NCBI GenBank assembly: GCA_963978905.1
Contig: OZ022258.1
Span: forward strand, 36,703,282 to 36,767,281
Source: Trichostrongylus colubriformis
Lineage: Eukaryota; Nematoda; Chromadorea; Rhabditida; Trichostrongylidae
DNA: 64,000 nucleotides
Direction: 5' to 3'
This document shows positions 22,001-33,240 of the stretch, in pieces (the first letter of the stretch is position 1; the number at the start of each line of letters is the position of its first letter). The notes under the pieces were generated by a model. It made no database searches, had not been told where the DNA came from, and saw only the letters and a program-made list of their open reading frames with translations. Made by a program: the position numbers and the translations under genes.

Positions 22001-22899
22001 CTAGGTTGTAAGGAAAGTTCTGGCCGCTTTTTCGCGTTCACAAGATAAATTCAAATATCAGAGCGCGTCAACATGAATCAGTTGACATATTGTGCTCGTT
22101 AGATAGAGAAAAAAAATGTTCTTTCAGAATATATGTTTTATTTGGAATGCCACAAGGTTTTCGATTTACTAGGGAAGTTTTAAAGTGCTGCAAAAATGGC
22201 ACTTTTAAGATGACTTCACTTCAAGAGTTCTTGTTTAGCCGAGTCCCAGCGAAGGTGACCACAAATGTGAATACTGCAAGAGGAGGGGGTGTATCACTGG
22301 ATGGAACACATTGTCTCTGGTTTCAGAAGTGCAGAAATGAGGACGAGCTGCTCGAATTTTCAATTGATCAAATCGCTTTAACTAAAAGTGCAGAAGGCGA
22401 TGAGCGTCCATATTTGCAGGGGATATCCACAAGTATTGACCCTCAACAAACAAACTTAGGTGACCACTTGAAATAGCCATGATCTGGAAAAATCCAAAAA
22501 ATGGGTGCCGCGGGACCCCTCACGGCAGTTACGCGCAAGCACACTTTTCACAAATCCTCTTCCAGTAGTTGAAGCAGTTGCAGGGTAAGGGCCTTACTCG
22601 TCTACCATGTTCACCAGATCTAGCGTTAACTATGCCCCACTTCTCAAAACATCTGGCCAGCTCCTTCACAAGCAGTGTGTTCAGAAAGAGTGGCGATTTG
22701 AAGTCGACTTTTTTTCGTCTCGCGCAATATAAATTATCAGCCCTTTATCAAATTGAGATGTGTAGGTATGCATAGTGTTGCCAAGAGTGTGGCGAATCTA
22801 ATGGTGCTTACTCTGTGAGAAAAGATGCACTCTGAGCCGAGTAATGATCTCTCGAAGTTGAAATTTCAAAAACCGGCCAAAACTTTCCTTACAACCTAA
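22001..22899 (+). mobile_element. Internally deleted mariner derivative, copy 2
   Basis: The terminal repeats CTAGGTTGTAAGGAAAGTTC and its near complement ending CTTTCCTTACAACCTAA are flanked by TA (21999-22000, 22900-22901). Inside are scraps of mariner coding: a WFQK-type helix-turn-helix region (about 22310-22480) and a C-terminal LPCSPDLALT scrap (about 22600-22640), with the middle missing. The copy at 18764 has the same deletion. This suggests that the shortened form itself was mobilised by an autonomous mariner. Confidence 0.85.
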
Positions 22900-23370
22900 T
22901 ACAACACTGGGAAGAGCTTTTCGCTTCACTAAAGGGCATTACACGTAGGCTGGCGGGACGGAAGCTCTACACGAGGAAGAATCTTCTCTACGTAATCCCA
23001 TTAACGGAAGAAAACCCTCGTGGCCCTGAATATAGAGTGATCTAATTGCGTTGACTCATCTCGAAAAGACCGCTTGAAGCTGCCGCATAATCTCCAGTAT
23101 CCGCCTACTCCTACAATATTTGTCCTTGCTATTGACCCTAGCACAGGCGGTGGTAGTCAAATCTACAGTTTAACCTAGTTCTTTATCACTGTAAAAAAAG
23201 AAGAAGTCCAGAATAGGGGGAGGGCGATAGTAGCTGTCCATAACTGGATTGGACAATCCAAAGTTTGCACGATTCCTTTTCATCCTTACAGCCATCGAAC
23301 CCGGCTCGATGGGGCAGGAAGAAAAGGATTTATGATTATAGATGTATTCCGGTCGGAATTCAATCAACTA

Positions 23371-24050
23371 CTAGTGCTCAGTGTTCATAAGTGAACGGGA
23401 GGCGGCTTTCTCAGCTTTCTGCAAAATTTACTACATGAAGTGATGTTGACAAGGAAAGAAAACAGTGAGAATGCCTCCTGCAACAGACCAATGCACAGAT
23501 CTGATTATAATTGGTGTTAGATTAATGCCTTAGAAAAATAAAAAGCAAAGCATTTAGCCAAGCAAGCAAGTGATTGGAGTGGCTATCCACGGGATCACTT
23601 CTGGTCGCTTTGTCCGTGCCATATAAATCTAGGAGGAATCGAACCACGTGTATCGTGAAAGACTCTTCGTACGGTGGAACTTTCGGCGGGTTTCATCAGC
23701 TCATGACAAGGATTGCATTTTGCTTTTTATTTTCATCATTTCAAGGCCGTTCCATCATGCAACAAGCCCAGGTTTTTTATCAACGATTCTCGCTTGGGAG
23801 AGATTTGTCTGTGATGAAGTGCTTGATTTTCTTCGACTCTCAATGGATTGAAAACGGATCTACCGTACTCGAACGCGCGTTCGAAATCTCGATAACGGAT
23901 ATCAAACACTTCAGCGTTTTTCACTGTGAGACCTCTGAGCAGTTTGCGAAGAACTGCTATGGCGTTTTGGACGCTGTTTTCAGAAGTGACGTTACCGAGG
24001 GCGATAAAAGTATGGTATCCCAATTGTTGAACTTTTCGACCACCTTCAGA
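23371..24050 (-). CDS. Unrecognised gene, possible exons
   Basis: A minus-strand frame from about 24050 to 23740 has good protein composition (ALGNVTSENSVQNAIAVLRK). A short exon 23418-23371, behind a TTTTGCAG acceptor, ends at TAG. I could not choose the donor that links the two. No family is recognised. The plus strand also has a long open frame (23574-24068), which lowers confidence. Confidence 0.3.
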
Positions 24051-24063
24051 GTACCACCATTAG

Positions 24064-27000
24064 TATGAAGAAGTTATTTGTCTCTCAATTTCACGTGCAA
24101 CACACGTACAGTTTCAGATCACTCTGTCACTGGAGGAAAGCAAAAATCGTTTCCTGGCGCAATGTGCTAAGGGGGCAGGGGAAGACAGTCCCGTGACGAG
24201 TTGCAACAGTCACAACTCCAGCTTAACCGTAAAAACGCTTCAAAAACCAACAACAATGGATCACTCTTCGCGTCGGACACCGCAGTGCGACAAACTGATC
24301 TAAAGGCAGCGAAAAGCGTAAGGAAAAAGTGAGAACAGGGAATGTTCTCTGAAGTCATATCTTCCCCTTCAGAAGGCGTGATGTGTAGCGATACTTCGCC
24401 GTTCCTCCTCTACTATTGATTTGCTAAGCAGTCCCACTTTCACATTCCACAATCTGTCAAATTTCTGCCCTTCCGCTGCCGTACAGAGCCCTACAAAGTA
24501 GTATAGGTGCTGACTACTTCAGCGGAACTCTGGAGACTTGATATTGTCACTGTTGTGATAAAGCAAGTTAATACGTCATGCCTCACCCCATCGTGAACCG
24601 CCTGACTTTTCGACACGCCCCTAAAACCACGCATATTAATATTCGCGTGTCTATGTATTAGTCGTATTCCTCACAGCAATTAGAGATGCTGCGGAGTGGG
24701 AGATGAGAGAACAGGATAACGTAGTTAATCAGATAGTGAGTCAATGGTCCATCGTCGTAGCTATGGAGATGGAAGTAGCTGTCTGTGAATCGACAACACA
24801 TCCGGAATAACACGAGGTCTAAGTACAGATGCGTTGCGCTACCTTTTAGCAGAATGTAATAGAAAAGTGTTCCCAGCTTTTGTAATCAACTCGGAAACTG
24901 CCGTAATCCCCATTTGCCCGGAAAAGAGGATGAATTTTCTACGTCAGAACCCTACTCAAAAGTGCTTGAGATAACTTATAAGGCCAATATTTGAGGAAAT
25001 CTTGCCTCCACCATGTAAATGATAATCAAAAATAATATTACAAGATTATATGATGGCAGTATGAGCAATATACCCTAAAATTAGACAGAAAGACTCTTGC
25101 TTTTCGAAGTTGCTCAGCATACGTCAGCCTTCTAAAACCGCCGTTAGACTTCGCATTTTCGGGACCTTACGATTTTAAGGCGTCGCATTTTCGTGAGTGA
25201 TGCTGCGACCTTAAGATCTTGTATTGACGCGGTTTCGCGTGCGGAACCGCGACAGCACGAAATTGCATTATCGCAAAATCGCGGAGTCTGACGGCGATTT
25301 TATGCCACATTCATACTTCGCGGCGGAAGGGCGTGGCCGCGTTCACAGGCTGCGGGGCAGGTGCAGAGACGATGCAGGCAACGTGGTGTAGCCTTATGCC
25401 AGCATTTCGCTCCACGACGAGCAAAGTGCGACGTAATGTGTGCGAGCTATGCACCCCGCTATACATAGTTGGGTCTTAGAGCGATTACACGGTGATGCCA
25501 TGGGCGCCGTACACTTGACTTGTAATCGCTTGGAACCCAACAACGTAGCACCTTTGCCACCTCCTCCGAAAATTACTCCGTAGAAAGCAAAACGGCAGTA
25601 CCTGTACTGAATTCTGATTCGTGTGCAATTGAGGACGACTTTGCGGGGCGATAAAAGGTTTACCTACGCAAAGGACAGATCCTATCACCTGCTATCATGC
25701 TTTCCATAATTACGCTTGCCGAAAAAGCAGTGAGTAATTAACACAAGGGTGTAAAACGAATGGAAATTATACACAATGACCGCGCCCTGCAATTGCGAAT
25801 AAAAGAAAGAAGCCTATTCTTCGATGAAATGTCTCGTTGTTAGACACCCTAAGCCACATTTGCCTTATTGCAAATTTGCGCGCCAGCCAAAAAAGCCGAA
25901 CTGCGCGCTGTCGCGCGAGCTGTAGGGTACCATTGTGATGAGGCACAGGCCGGTCTTCCAGCGTTCAATCAGCGGTCTCACTTGCGTGCAGCTATGTCAA
26001 GGGGTGCACAGGAAATTGGGAGTCACTGACTGTGAATCCGATGCAGTAGCGACGCACAGTATACAATCTTGTTTTCGTATATGTCACATCCAAAGGTACG
26101 ATTTGTTGGCCTTTCTTGTACGAATGGCAATTTCCAGAGTTTAGAAGGAGCGGAACTTGCCTGCATACCGCGGCGTCCCCTTGGTCGTCGAATATTGGGA
26201 GCAGGCAATACCATCGTGTTCGTTTGTCCGTGTTGCGTAGCCGAGTAGCCAGCAGATCATTCCCGCTCGAGGAATAAGCAGGTTGTCATAATATGAGTTC
26301 AAAGCTTACGTGACCAAGTTTGATCACAGGATCAGCTGGTGCTGCCGGTCGAAGTGCCGCGTGGGCTAGTCGACCACTGCCATGTAACAGTCGTCGTTAA
26401 ATCGCGTGACATGCCCATCCCACCTAATCCGTGACAACCTGGTCAAAGTAGTAATAATCCTGATCTATGGTCGTCCTCTTCGAACGATGAAAGCTCTGCA
26501 TTCACCCTTCTTTTATATGTGATTATCCAGATTGTTTATCCATAGCGAGTAAACAAGCATTGTTCCTTCGATGAGTGGGTGACATGGCTGAGCATGCGAT
26601 TATCCATGTCGTATAGTATGTGCTCACTAATGGTGGGAAAGCGGCAAGACATTGATGCTTTTTCATGTTGAGATTAAAAAAGGAATACAGCATAAAAATG
26701 GAAATGGATAATCAGCAGGTACTGACACCGACAGCGTTTTTCGATACGAATTGTTGCAGCAACTCGGGGAGCCACGAATCGTTTAGACTTGTTTGCTTTT
26801 TCCAATACAGCTTGATAAACAATGACTCAAGTGATATGTGGCTGTTTATCTTTCCTTTAAAAATCGTGGGATCTCTTCACATGCAACAATTATCTTGCAG
26901 CAGGAGATAGCAGTCAGTTTGAGTTATAAAATTCGCAGTTAAGGTTGCTGTGACCTTCTTTATACACGTATTCATGCCTCCCCCCCCCACCCCCCACACC

Positions 27001-28899
27001 GGGCATGGTTTTCCTGTGGATGGCCTCCAGCACTTTCGACTGGTACATTCACCGGCGTGCAGCTTTTTGAAAAGTTGGCTCTTTTCTGATTGAGCACGAT
27101 TTGAAATTCACGGGCAAACTACGTGTTTTTTTTTCGTCCTTGCTACCATGGTCATAGAGAATCGCTCCAAATGCTGACTCGGCCGTGTTCTCCATCCGTC
27201 TCCACTCCTGTTCGCTGGGTGAAAACGCAAGTCAGGGTGTTCAAGAAATTTTTGACAAAAAAGAGCTAATTATAGTGGATATACTAAGCGGTGCATGCAC
27301 CAGTCAAAAAAGAACGAAATCCACCTTTTTTAATTTGAATTTTTGATAATTAAATGTTATATATCTCCATTATCGACACAATAGTATACAACAAAATTAA
27401 TTTTAAAAATTAAGAAAATTAGCGTGCCTGATAGGCTCCCTTCCGGAGGAAGCCGTGACAAGCGATTGAAACCTATGCTATGGCCCAGAATAAAGTGCAA
27501 CCAAGAAATGTCTTTACAGACTTTGTCAAGTAAGGAACCCGCGCAATATAGTTCACAGTGATTCAAATGATAGTGATAGCGACTTCTTAAGTCCATTCTT
27601 GGGAGACAGGTAAACAAGTAAATAGTGCAAAAACAACTACCAAGCATGCAAACACACTGACCTTGCTGAACATCAAACGTCGATTCATCGCGCGTGGATT
27701 TTCAACCATGCTTGATTAGAGAAGCTGTGAATGAAGTCTTACAAATGCCTTGCATAGGAGTGTCTATGGCATGACTGCAGTGAGACACTGGGATTGTTTA
27801 TCTGCGTTCTTGCTATTGATGATTATACTACTTGTCTTACGTAATAGCAATTCTCTGAAATGTCCAACACCAAGCTTCCAGGAACACGGGCTAGCAGACT
27901 TTCGCCATGCCTTGCCCGTGCAGTTAGAACTTTGCATTTCTATTCAACATTGTCCATTCATTTCTTTGAGAATTCATCTCATGTACAAGTAAGTATTCCA
28001 CACAATCAAAGTACCTTTTCATTAAGATGAAAGCATCAAACGCACAAGTGCGTACTGCTCCCGAATTCGACTACCGGTGGTAATTGATTGATCCGTCGCT
28101 GGGATCTCGATCCTCCAAAGACAAATGCACCACTCCTGGTGAGAATATGAGGCATTTACTTCTTTTCCCTGTACTGTAGTGAAGGAAAAATGACACGCAA
28201 CATTACTGAGTTATGGCACAAATTTGGCACATGGTTAGGCATAATATAGTCCAGGATAAAATACCGAGTACTGCATTCAACGTGCTCAACCGTTGTTGGA
28301 ACAGTATGTGTTCGACGAGTAACGGAATCGCGAGTTTGCTATCCTTTCAGCAGGATGCGGTGATCTCATAGTCCGCCAAACCCAGGAAAACCTTGTAAAT
28401 TACGAAACATCGTCAAAGGAGGAGGATATTTAATAGTAAAACATAATGACCATGCCCATTTTCCCTATTAATGAAAGCCCGAGAGAGGTGGACAAGAGCG
28501 GTGCTCTTGATATGACATGGTACAATGCAGATACTCATTTCTCTTTTGCTATTTTCAGCCTAATTAGTCAGTGGTAATCATTCTGTGTTAATTGGATAGT
28601 TTTGAGTGATTTTTCCAGTAATTTCCTTGATAATATTGAGAGGAGATAAGTAGTGCCTCTCTGACTAGCTACATGGCACGTCACAATCAATGGGAACAAT
28701 TTTTATTTATTGGTTAACTACTAACAAGCAGTGAATTGCAAGTGCTGTGGGGAGGAAATGCTGCAGATACATCACGCGTGAGCAATGAACATATTGCGTG
28801 GATTTTAAGTAGGCAACCACTTCTAAAACCTTGAAACACATTAGCCAATGTATCAGCTACCGCCTGCACATCATTAATGCAGCTGACAGGCGTTCATAT
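24064..28899. other. Long gene-free stretch
   Basis: I find no recognisable gene in this stretch. It contains a diverged hAT-like MITE relative at about 25395-25556, GC-rich sequence at 25130-25380 rich in CGCGATTTT-like words, and a poly-C tract at about 26980-27000. The rest is AT-rich non-coding DNA. Confidence 0.4.
25395..25556. repeat. hAT-like MITE relative, partial
   Basis: TGTGCGAGCTATGC, GTTGGGTCTTAGAGCGATTAC and ACTTGACTTGTAATCGC match the interior of the 18266-18498 element in the orientation of the 3429 copy. The terminal repeats are not preserved. Confidence 0.5.
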
Positions 28900-28964
28900 A
28901 AATAAAGCAACTTGTATCTCGGAAATTCTGCGTGCGCTCGTCCCGGCCGGTCGATTTTTTATCG

Positions 28965-29666
28965 ATGGATCCCAAACTCGCCCGCAATTCTTTTGACGGT
29001 AGAAAAACGACTTCTGCTACATCGGCTGTACCGTCTCATTCATTGCTTACTGGCAACAGTTTACTGCTATTCTACAAAATCCAGGAAATATTGGTCGACA
29101 AAGCCCCCGAGGCTATTCCCCTGCTCGAGGAGTTCGTGAGTTCTTTGCCTTCAATGTCACAAGAATTCGTTGAGATTGAAAAACGTAAACGTTCTATGGT
29201 AGTATTCGGGGTTCCGGAGGCTGATAAGAACCTCCTCCCCTCACAGCGTCAAACATGCACCTCCTCTTTCGTTACGGGTTTACTGGATGTCCTGAACGTC
29301 GAGGCCCAACCTGTTGAAATATACAGGATGGGTGCGATGACGCAGGATAAGCCCAGGCCAATAAAGTGCGTTTTTTCTTCTCGACGTTCTTTACTTGAAG
29401 CGCTGTCGAATGCACGCAAGTTGATCAATGTACCGGAATACAAGGACGTGTATATTCGCAGATCAATGAGCAGAGAGGAAAGACAAAAGGAGAACAGTCT
29501 GAGACTCCAAGCGCGCGAACTTAACAGAAAAGAGCCTCAAGGTAGGCGTACCTATGTTGTTTATCGAGGTGAGCTAGTCAAGGCTTCTGACATCCCACTG
29601 ATGAAAAAGAAAGCTGCTCCTGCGGCACCTTTTTCGCAAGTGATTCCTCCTCCACAAAATTTTTGA
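28965..29666 (+). CDS. Non-LTR retrotransposon ORF1 protein
   Basis: This is a 233-residue protein starting MDPKLARNS. ORF1 proteins of this group coat the retrotransposon RNA and help target-primed reverse transcription. The middle (about residues 75-170) resembles the RRM-like fold of such proteins: RKRSMVVFGVPEA, a YRMG strand, then RPIKCVFSS. A basic region follows (IRRSMSREERQKEN) with a C-terminal YVVYRGELVKAS motif. There is no CCHC knuckle. I chose ATG at 28965; the frame stays open upstream to about 28932 without an ATG. Its stop overlaps the ORF2 frame at a slippery heptamer. Confidence 0.8.
   Translation: MDPKLARNSFDGRKTTSATSAVPSHSLLTGNSLLLFYKIQEILVDKAPEAIPLLEEFVSSLPSMSQEFVEIEKRKRSMVVFGVPEADKNLLPSQRQTCTSSFVTGLLDVLNVEAQPVEIYRMGAMTQDKPRPIKCVFSSRRSLLEALSNARKLINVPEYKDVYIRRSMSREERQKENSLRLQARELNRKEPQGRRTYVVYRGELVKASDIPLMKKKAAPAAPFSQVIPPPQNF
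29657..29663 (+). promoter_or_regulatory. Candidate -1 ribosomal frameshift site
   Basis: The heptamer A AAT TTT is in the ORF1 frame and matches the X XXY YYZ rule for -1 slippage. The ORF1 stop TGA is the very next codon. A -1 shift enters ORF2 directly, which otherwise has no ATG near its start. I did not identify a downstream pseudoknot. Confidence 0.55.
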
Positions 29667-32476
29667 CTGCTCAGTGTGTTCTGCTGAACGCACGAAGTTT
29701 GGTAAATAAAATCTCACATTTACACTGCCTTCTTAGCTCTTCCAAGCCCCTTTTCGTATTCGTCACAGAAACCTGGTTAAATAAAAACATTGCGAATTCT
29801 GAAATCTGCTCTGATCTTCCATATTCCATTTTGAGGAAAGATAGGTCTATCCGAAAGGGTGGAGGAGTTTGCGTTCTAATACATAGTCTAGTGTCCTACG
29901 AAAGTATTGTTTTCGATGGTAAAGCCTTGAAATCTGATGTTATTTGTTTTGACACTCTTTTGCCGACTAGACATCGCTTCTTACTTGTCTACCGACCTCC
30001 CGATTCCACAGCCTGTCAAGACGATGCCCTAGTATCGATTTTATTCGATCTCGCTTCTGCGGTGACCTTCCCCACCACGATTTTAGGGGATTTCAATCTG
30101 AATATTGATTGGTGCGACCGCTCAGGGGTCTCAGCCACAGAAAACAAATTCCTATCGATCTTTGATGCTCTCTCGGTGATTCAGTTCGTGGATTTCCCAA
30201 CGCGTCAAGATAGATTACTGGATTTAGTACTCTCCCCAGTAGGAACAATTTCTCAGATTAGACCCTTACCACCGTTAGCAACTTCTGACCATAATATTGT
30301 ATCTTTTGAATTGATTGGCGTCCGCAGTGATGAGGAAAGAACGGTGGCAAGGGACTTCTATCATTTAGATGAAGAGGCAATAGCGTACCATCTCAGCAAT
30401 ATAAACTGGTTGGCGACTTTTACTGGCTACAATAACGTTGATGATATTTACGCTCGATTCGCTTGTATTCTTCATAACCTCATCGAGCAGTTTGTTCCCC
30501 TCAAGTATATCGGAATGCAAGTAGGAAGCTATCCAAAGCATATTCTGAACCTAATTGAGCAACGAGTTAGACTTTTTTATGAAAGCCCGCATACTTGTAA
30601 ACCAGCCCCCTTCCTGGGGTTGAGCAAAGAACTCGACAGACATTTAAAACGTTTTCTCAACTATAAGATTAAGAAGTTAGCTGAGAAAGGAAACATCAAG
30701 CATTTGGCTGCTTACGCAAGTAGATTTCTCAAACAGAAGATAGTAAGTGACAATCTTCGTGGAATAAAAGGTGAGAAATACACCACGGATCACGATAAAG
30801 CCGAGGCTCTTGCTGACTACTTTGAAAGCGTTTTCACTCCGGCTTCTGACAGGTTACGCACCGCACCTTGTATCACGGATAAATGCTTTGAATTTCCAAT
30901 TATTACCCCACAAATGGTGTACAAACATCTCAAAGCTCTGAAGCCCTCTTTCTCTCTAACTGCTGACGGTGTGCCTCAGTTTTTTTTCAAGGTGTTCGCT
31001 AAACAGCTTGCAATACCCCTGGCGCACATCTACAATATATCCTTCCTTTCGGAACAGGTCCCCTCGATTTGGAAGCATGCAATCGTAACTCCCATTCCCA
31101 AGTCAAATGACTCCAATCTTGTCTCAAACTACCGACCGATAAGTATCTTATCTACACCACTGAAAGTATTGGAAAAAATAGTCAACGGCTTTCTATTGGA
31201 ATGGGTCACTGAATTGAAGTGTATTCCTCTAGAGCAACATGGATTCTTACCTGGCGCTTCCACGTGCTCGCAACTGATTGATTGCACGCACTACTGGATT
31301 GAAGCAATAAATTCGGGTCGCAGGGTGGCCATCGTCTACTTCGATCTAACGAAAGCTTTCGACACGGTTTGCAGGTCCAGTCTTCTAGTGAAGCTTGAAA
31401 GCATCGGTGTCAGAGGGTGTGCGCTTAGATGGTTCCAGTCCTACTTGGCAGAGTGGAAAATGAGAGTCCGCTACTCCAATTATGTGTCCACCTCGAGAAA
31501 TTGCACGTCTGGAGTTCCTCAGGGAGGTAGCCTTTCACCACTGCTTTTCCTTATCTATACGTACGACCTCGTAGGCTACATCAGAACTGATACCAATCTG
31601 CAGGTCGCAGCCTTTGCTGACGACATAAAAATTTCTGTTGCTTATGACGAAAATAGTAAAGAAAGCGCTCAGAACCTTCTGAACCAAGCCGTTGAAAAGA
31701 TGGTCAATTGGTGTACTCAATGGGGACTCAAAATTAATCCGAATAAAACCCATCTTCTCACATTAGGGTCACCTCAGTTGGACGTCTGCTTCCCTGATGG
31801 AACTCCAATAAGTAAATGCGACACTACCAAAGACCTCGGCGTGAACCTGTCAAGGAGTTTGAAGTGGAGCGATCATATAGACGTGGTTTCCAAAAAGGGG
31901 CTCAGGCTAGTCCACATGTTATTCAGAAACATACATAGTTCCGAGGCTAATGTGTGGGTTAAGCTGTATAAAATGTACGTCCTACCAGTGATAGAGTACT
32001 GTAGCTCTGTATGGAGCCCTTCTCTTGTCGGTGATATGCAAAAAATCGAAAGAGTTCAGAAGACGTTCACTAGGATTCTATTTTACCGAGTTTTTCCATC
32101 TGATAACTATCCACAAGCCTTGCCAGGGTATCAAGAACGGCTGAAAAAATTGAATTTGAAAAGTCTCTATTATAGGCGCATTCAATCGGATCTAGTTTTT
32201 GCTTTCAAGCTTCTGAAAGGTGAACTTCGCATTAAGCCATCGACCTACTGGACATTTCTGCCCACATCCGGCAGAAGAGGAACGTTTCGTATTCTCAATC
32301 ACAGGATGGGCAAATATCGTCGTGAGCTTTGGTTGAACAGCTTCTCTGTAAGGACGGCGAAATGGCTGGAAGCTATGCCTTCTACTCTCCTGGAACTTAC
32401 AAACTCCAACCAGTTCAAAAGGGCAATCAAACGGATGAATCTTCTAGAGTTACTGGGCATCCCCGATATAGCTTGA
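29663..32476 (+). CDS. Non-LTR retrotransposon ORF2: endonuclease and reverse transcriptase
   Basis: The open frame encodes about 937 residues. Residues 1-230 are an APE-type endonuclease, with LNARSLVNK, TETWL, GDFNLNIDW and a SDHN motif. The reverse transcriptase spans about residues 450-740, with YRPIS, YFDLTKAFDTV (near 559), GVPQGGSLSPLLF and FADD (near 650), the catalytic Asp pair. A C-terminal region follows. It would nick the target and copy the element RNA. The frame is intact. It opens at TTG within the ORF1 stop, and the first internal Met is about 286 codons in, after the endonuclease, so a -1 frameshift or non-AUG initiation is required. Confidence 0.92.
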   Translation: MTAQCVLLNARSLVNKISHLHCLLSSSKPLFVFVTETWLNKNIANSEICSDLPYSILRKDRSIRKGGGVCVLIHSLVSYESIVFDGKALKSDVICFDTLLPTRHRFLLVYRPPDSTACQDDALVSILFDLASAVTFPTTILGDFNLNIDWCDRSGVSATENKFLSIFDALSVIQFVDFPTRQDRLLDLVLSPVGTISQIRPLPPLATSDHNIVSFELIGVRSDEERTVARDFYHLDEEAIAYHLSNINWLATFTGYNNVDDIYARFACILHNLIEQFVPLKYIGMQVGSYPKHILNLIEQRVRLFYESPHTCKPAPFLGLSKELDRHLKRFLNYKIKKLAEKGNIKHLAAYASRFLKQKIVSDNLRGIKGEKYTTDHDKAEALADYFESVFTPASDRLRTAPCITDKCFEFPIITPQMVYKHLKALKPSFSLTADGVPQFFFKVFAKQLAIPLAHIYNISFLSEQVPSIWKHAIVTPIPKSNDSNLVSNYRPISILSTPLKVLEKIVNGFLLEWVTELKCIPLEQHGFLPGASTCSQLIDCTHYWIEAINSGRRVAIVYFDLTKAFDTVCRSSLLVKLESIGVRGCALRWFQSYLAEWKMRVRYSNYVSTSRNCTSGVPQGGSLSPLLFLIYTYDLVGYIRTDTNLQVAAFADDIKISVAYDENSKESAQNLLNQAVEKMVNWCTQWGLKINPNKTHLLTLGSPQLDVCFPDGTPISKCDTTKDLGVNLSRSLKWSDHIDVVSKKGLRLVHMLFRNIHSSEANVWVKLYKMYVLPVIEYCSSVWSPSLVGDMQKIERVQKTFTRILFYRVFPSDNYPQALPGYQERLKKLNLKSLYYRRIQSDLVFAFKLLKGELRIKPSTYWTFLPTSGRRGTFRILNHRMGKYRRELWLNSFSVRTAKWLEAMPSTLLELTNSNQFKRAIKRMNLLELLGIPDIA

Positions 32477-33205
32477 TGCTGAGCTGGCACATACCTTCTT
32501 ATTCTCTTGCATCGCCTTTCAATGGATTGCTTCCTTAAGTTGTGCCTCATTCGCTTTATTTTATTTCTCCTATCTCGCCTGGCGCTGAATCTGTTACTGA
32601 TCAGTTTGTTCAGTTTGACCTTGTTCGGACTCTTGTCAGCTTGTGGAAGGCAGATACCCTGTAGCTCGGAGGGTTCTCTCCTTGTCTAGGGCCAACGGTT
32701 GAGAAACTGGATGATCGCTCCGGGCGCATGTGTGTAGTTAAGGCATTGTACTCTCCTAGCTTACCGTTTCCACGAGGGAGGTCGGTATACCCGTGTCTCG
32801 AAGTTGCGGTAAGCCCCTATGACCCCACTTGTGGCGACCGGGCACCATAACCGACTGGTGCAGGGGAGTACTGTGTTCTGGCTTCTACATATGCGGGTTG
32901 GAGCGGTCATGACGTCACCCGGCCGTTTTGGTAACCGGATGAGCTGCTGCGCTACCACTCCAGTTGCTAGGATCTTCTCCACAAATCTGGACAGAGCCTG
33001 ATCTCATCGTATCTTCTCGTCACTCTCTTCCGTTACCATGTTCTCAGAGATTTATTTTATTTCATTGTTTTTGTTCTGTTATAGCCTGTGTTTTCCAAGC
33101 TTGACTTTGGATTGCTAATTACTCGGACTATTGTTTTTTTTGAACGATATCCAGATTAACTCCCATCCGCGAGATATGTTATGGCAGCGCGTCTGCGGAC
33201 GCAAA

Positions 33206-33240
33206 GTAAATAAATAAATAAATAAATAAATAAAATAAAT
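33206..33240 (+). repeat. (TAAA)n 3' tail of the retrotransposon
   Basis: About eight tandem TAAA units end the non-LTR element. Short tandem tails of this kind are typical 3' ends of CR1/Jockey-group elements. Confidence 0.85.

Larger units (their letters stand above)
28900..33240 (+). mobile_element. CR1/Jockey-like non-LTR retrotransposon
   Basis: This unit holds a short 5' region, ORF1 (28965-29666), ORF2 with endonuclease and reverse transcriptase (29663-32476), a ~730-base 3' UTR and a (TAAA)n tail at 33206-33240. Two long uninterrupted frames suggest a recent copy. The exact 5' end is uncertain because the target duplication cannot be separated from the AT-rich tail. The clade (CR1/L2/Jockey group) is inferred from domain order and RT motifs. 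Confidence 0.85.

Noticed and set aside
33206..33240. TAAA repeat as a simple microsatellite
   Set aside because: Its position right after the ORF2 3' UTR makes it the retrotransposon tail.
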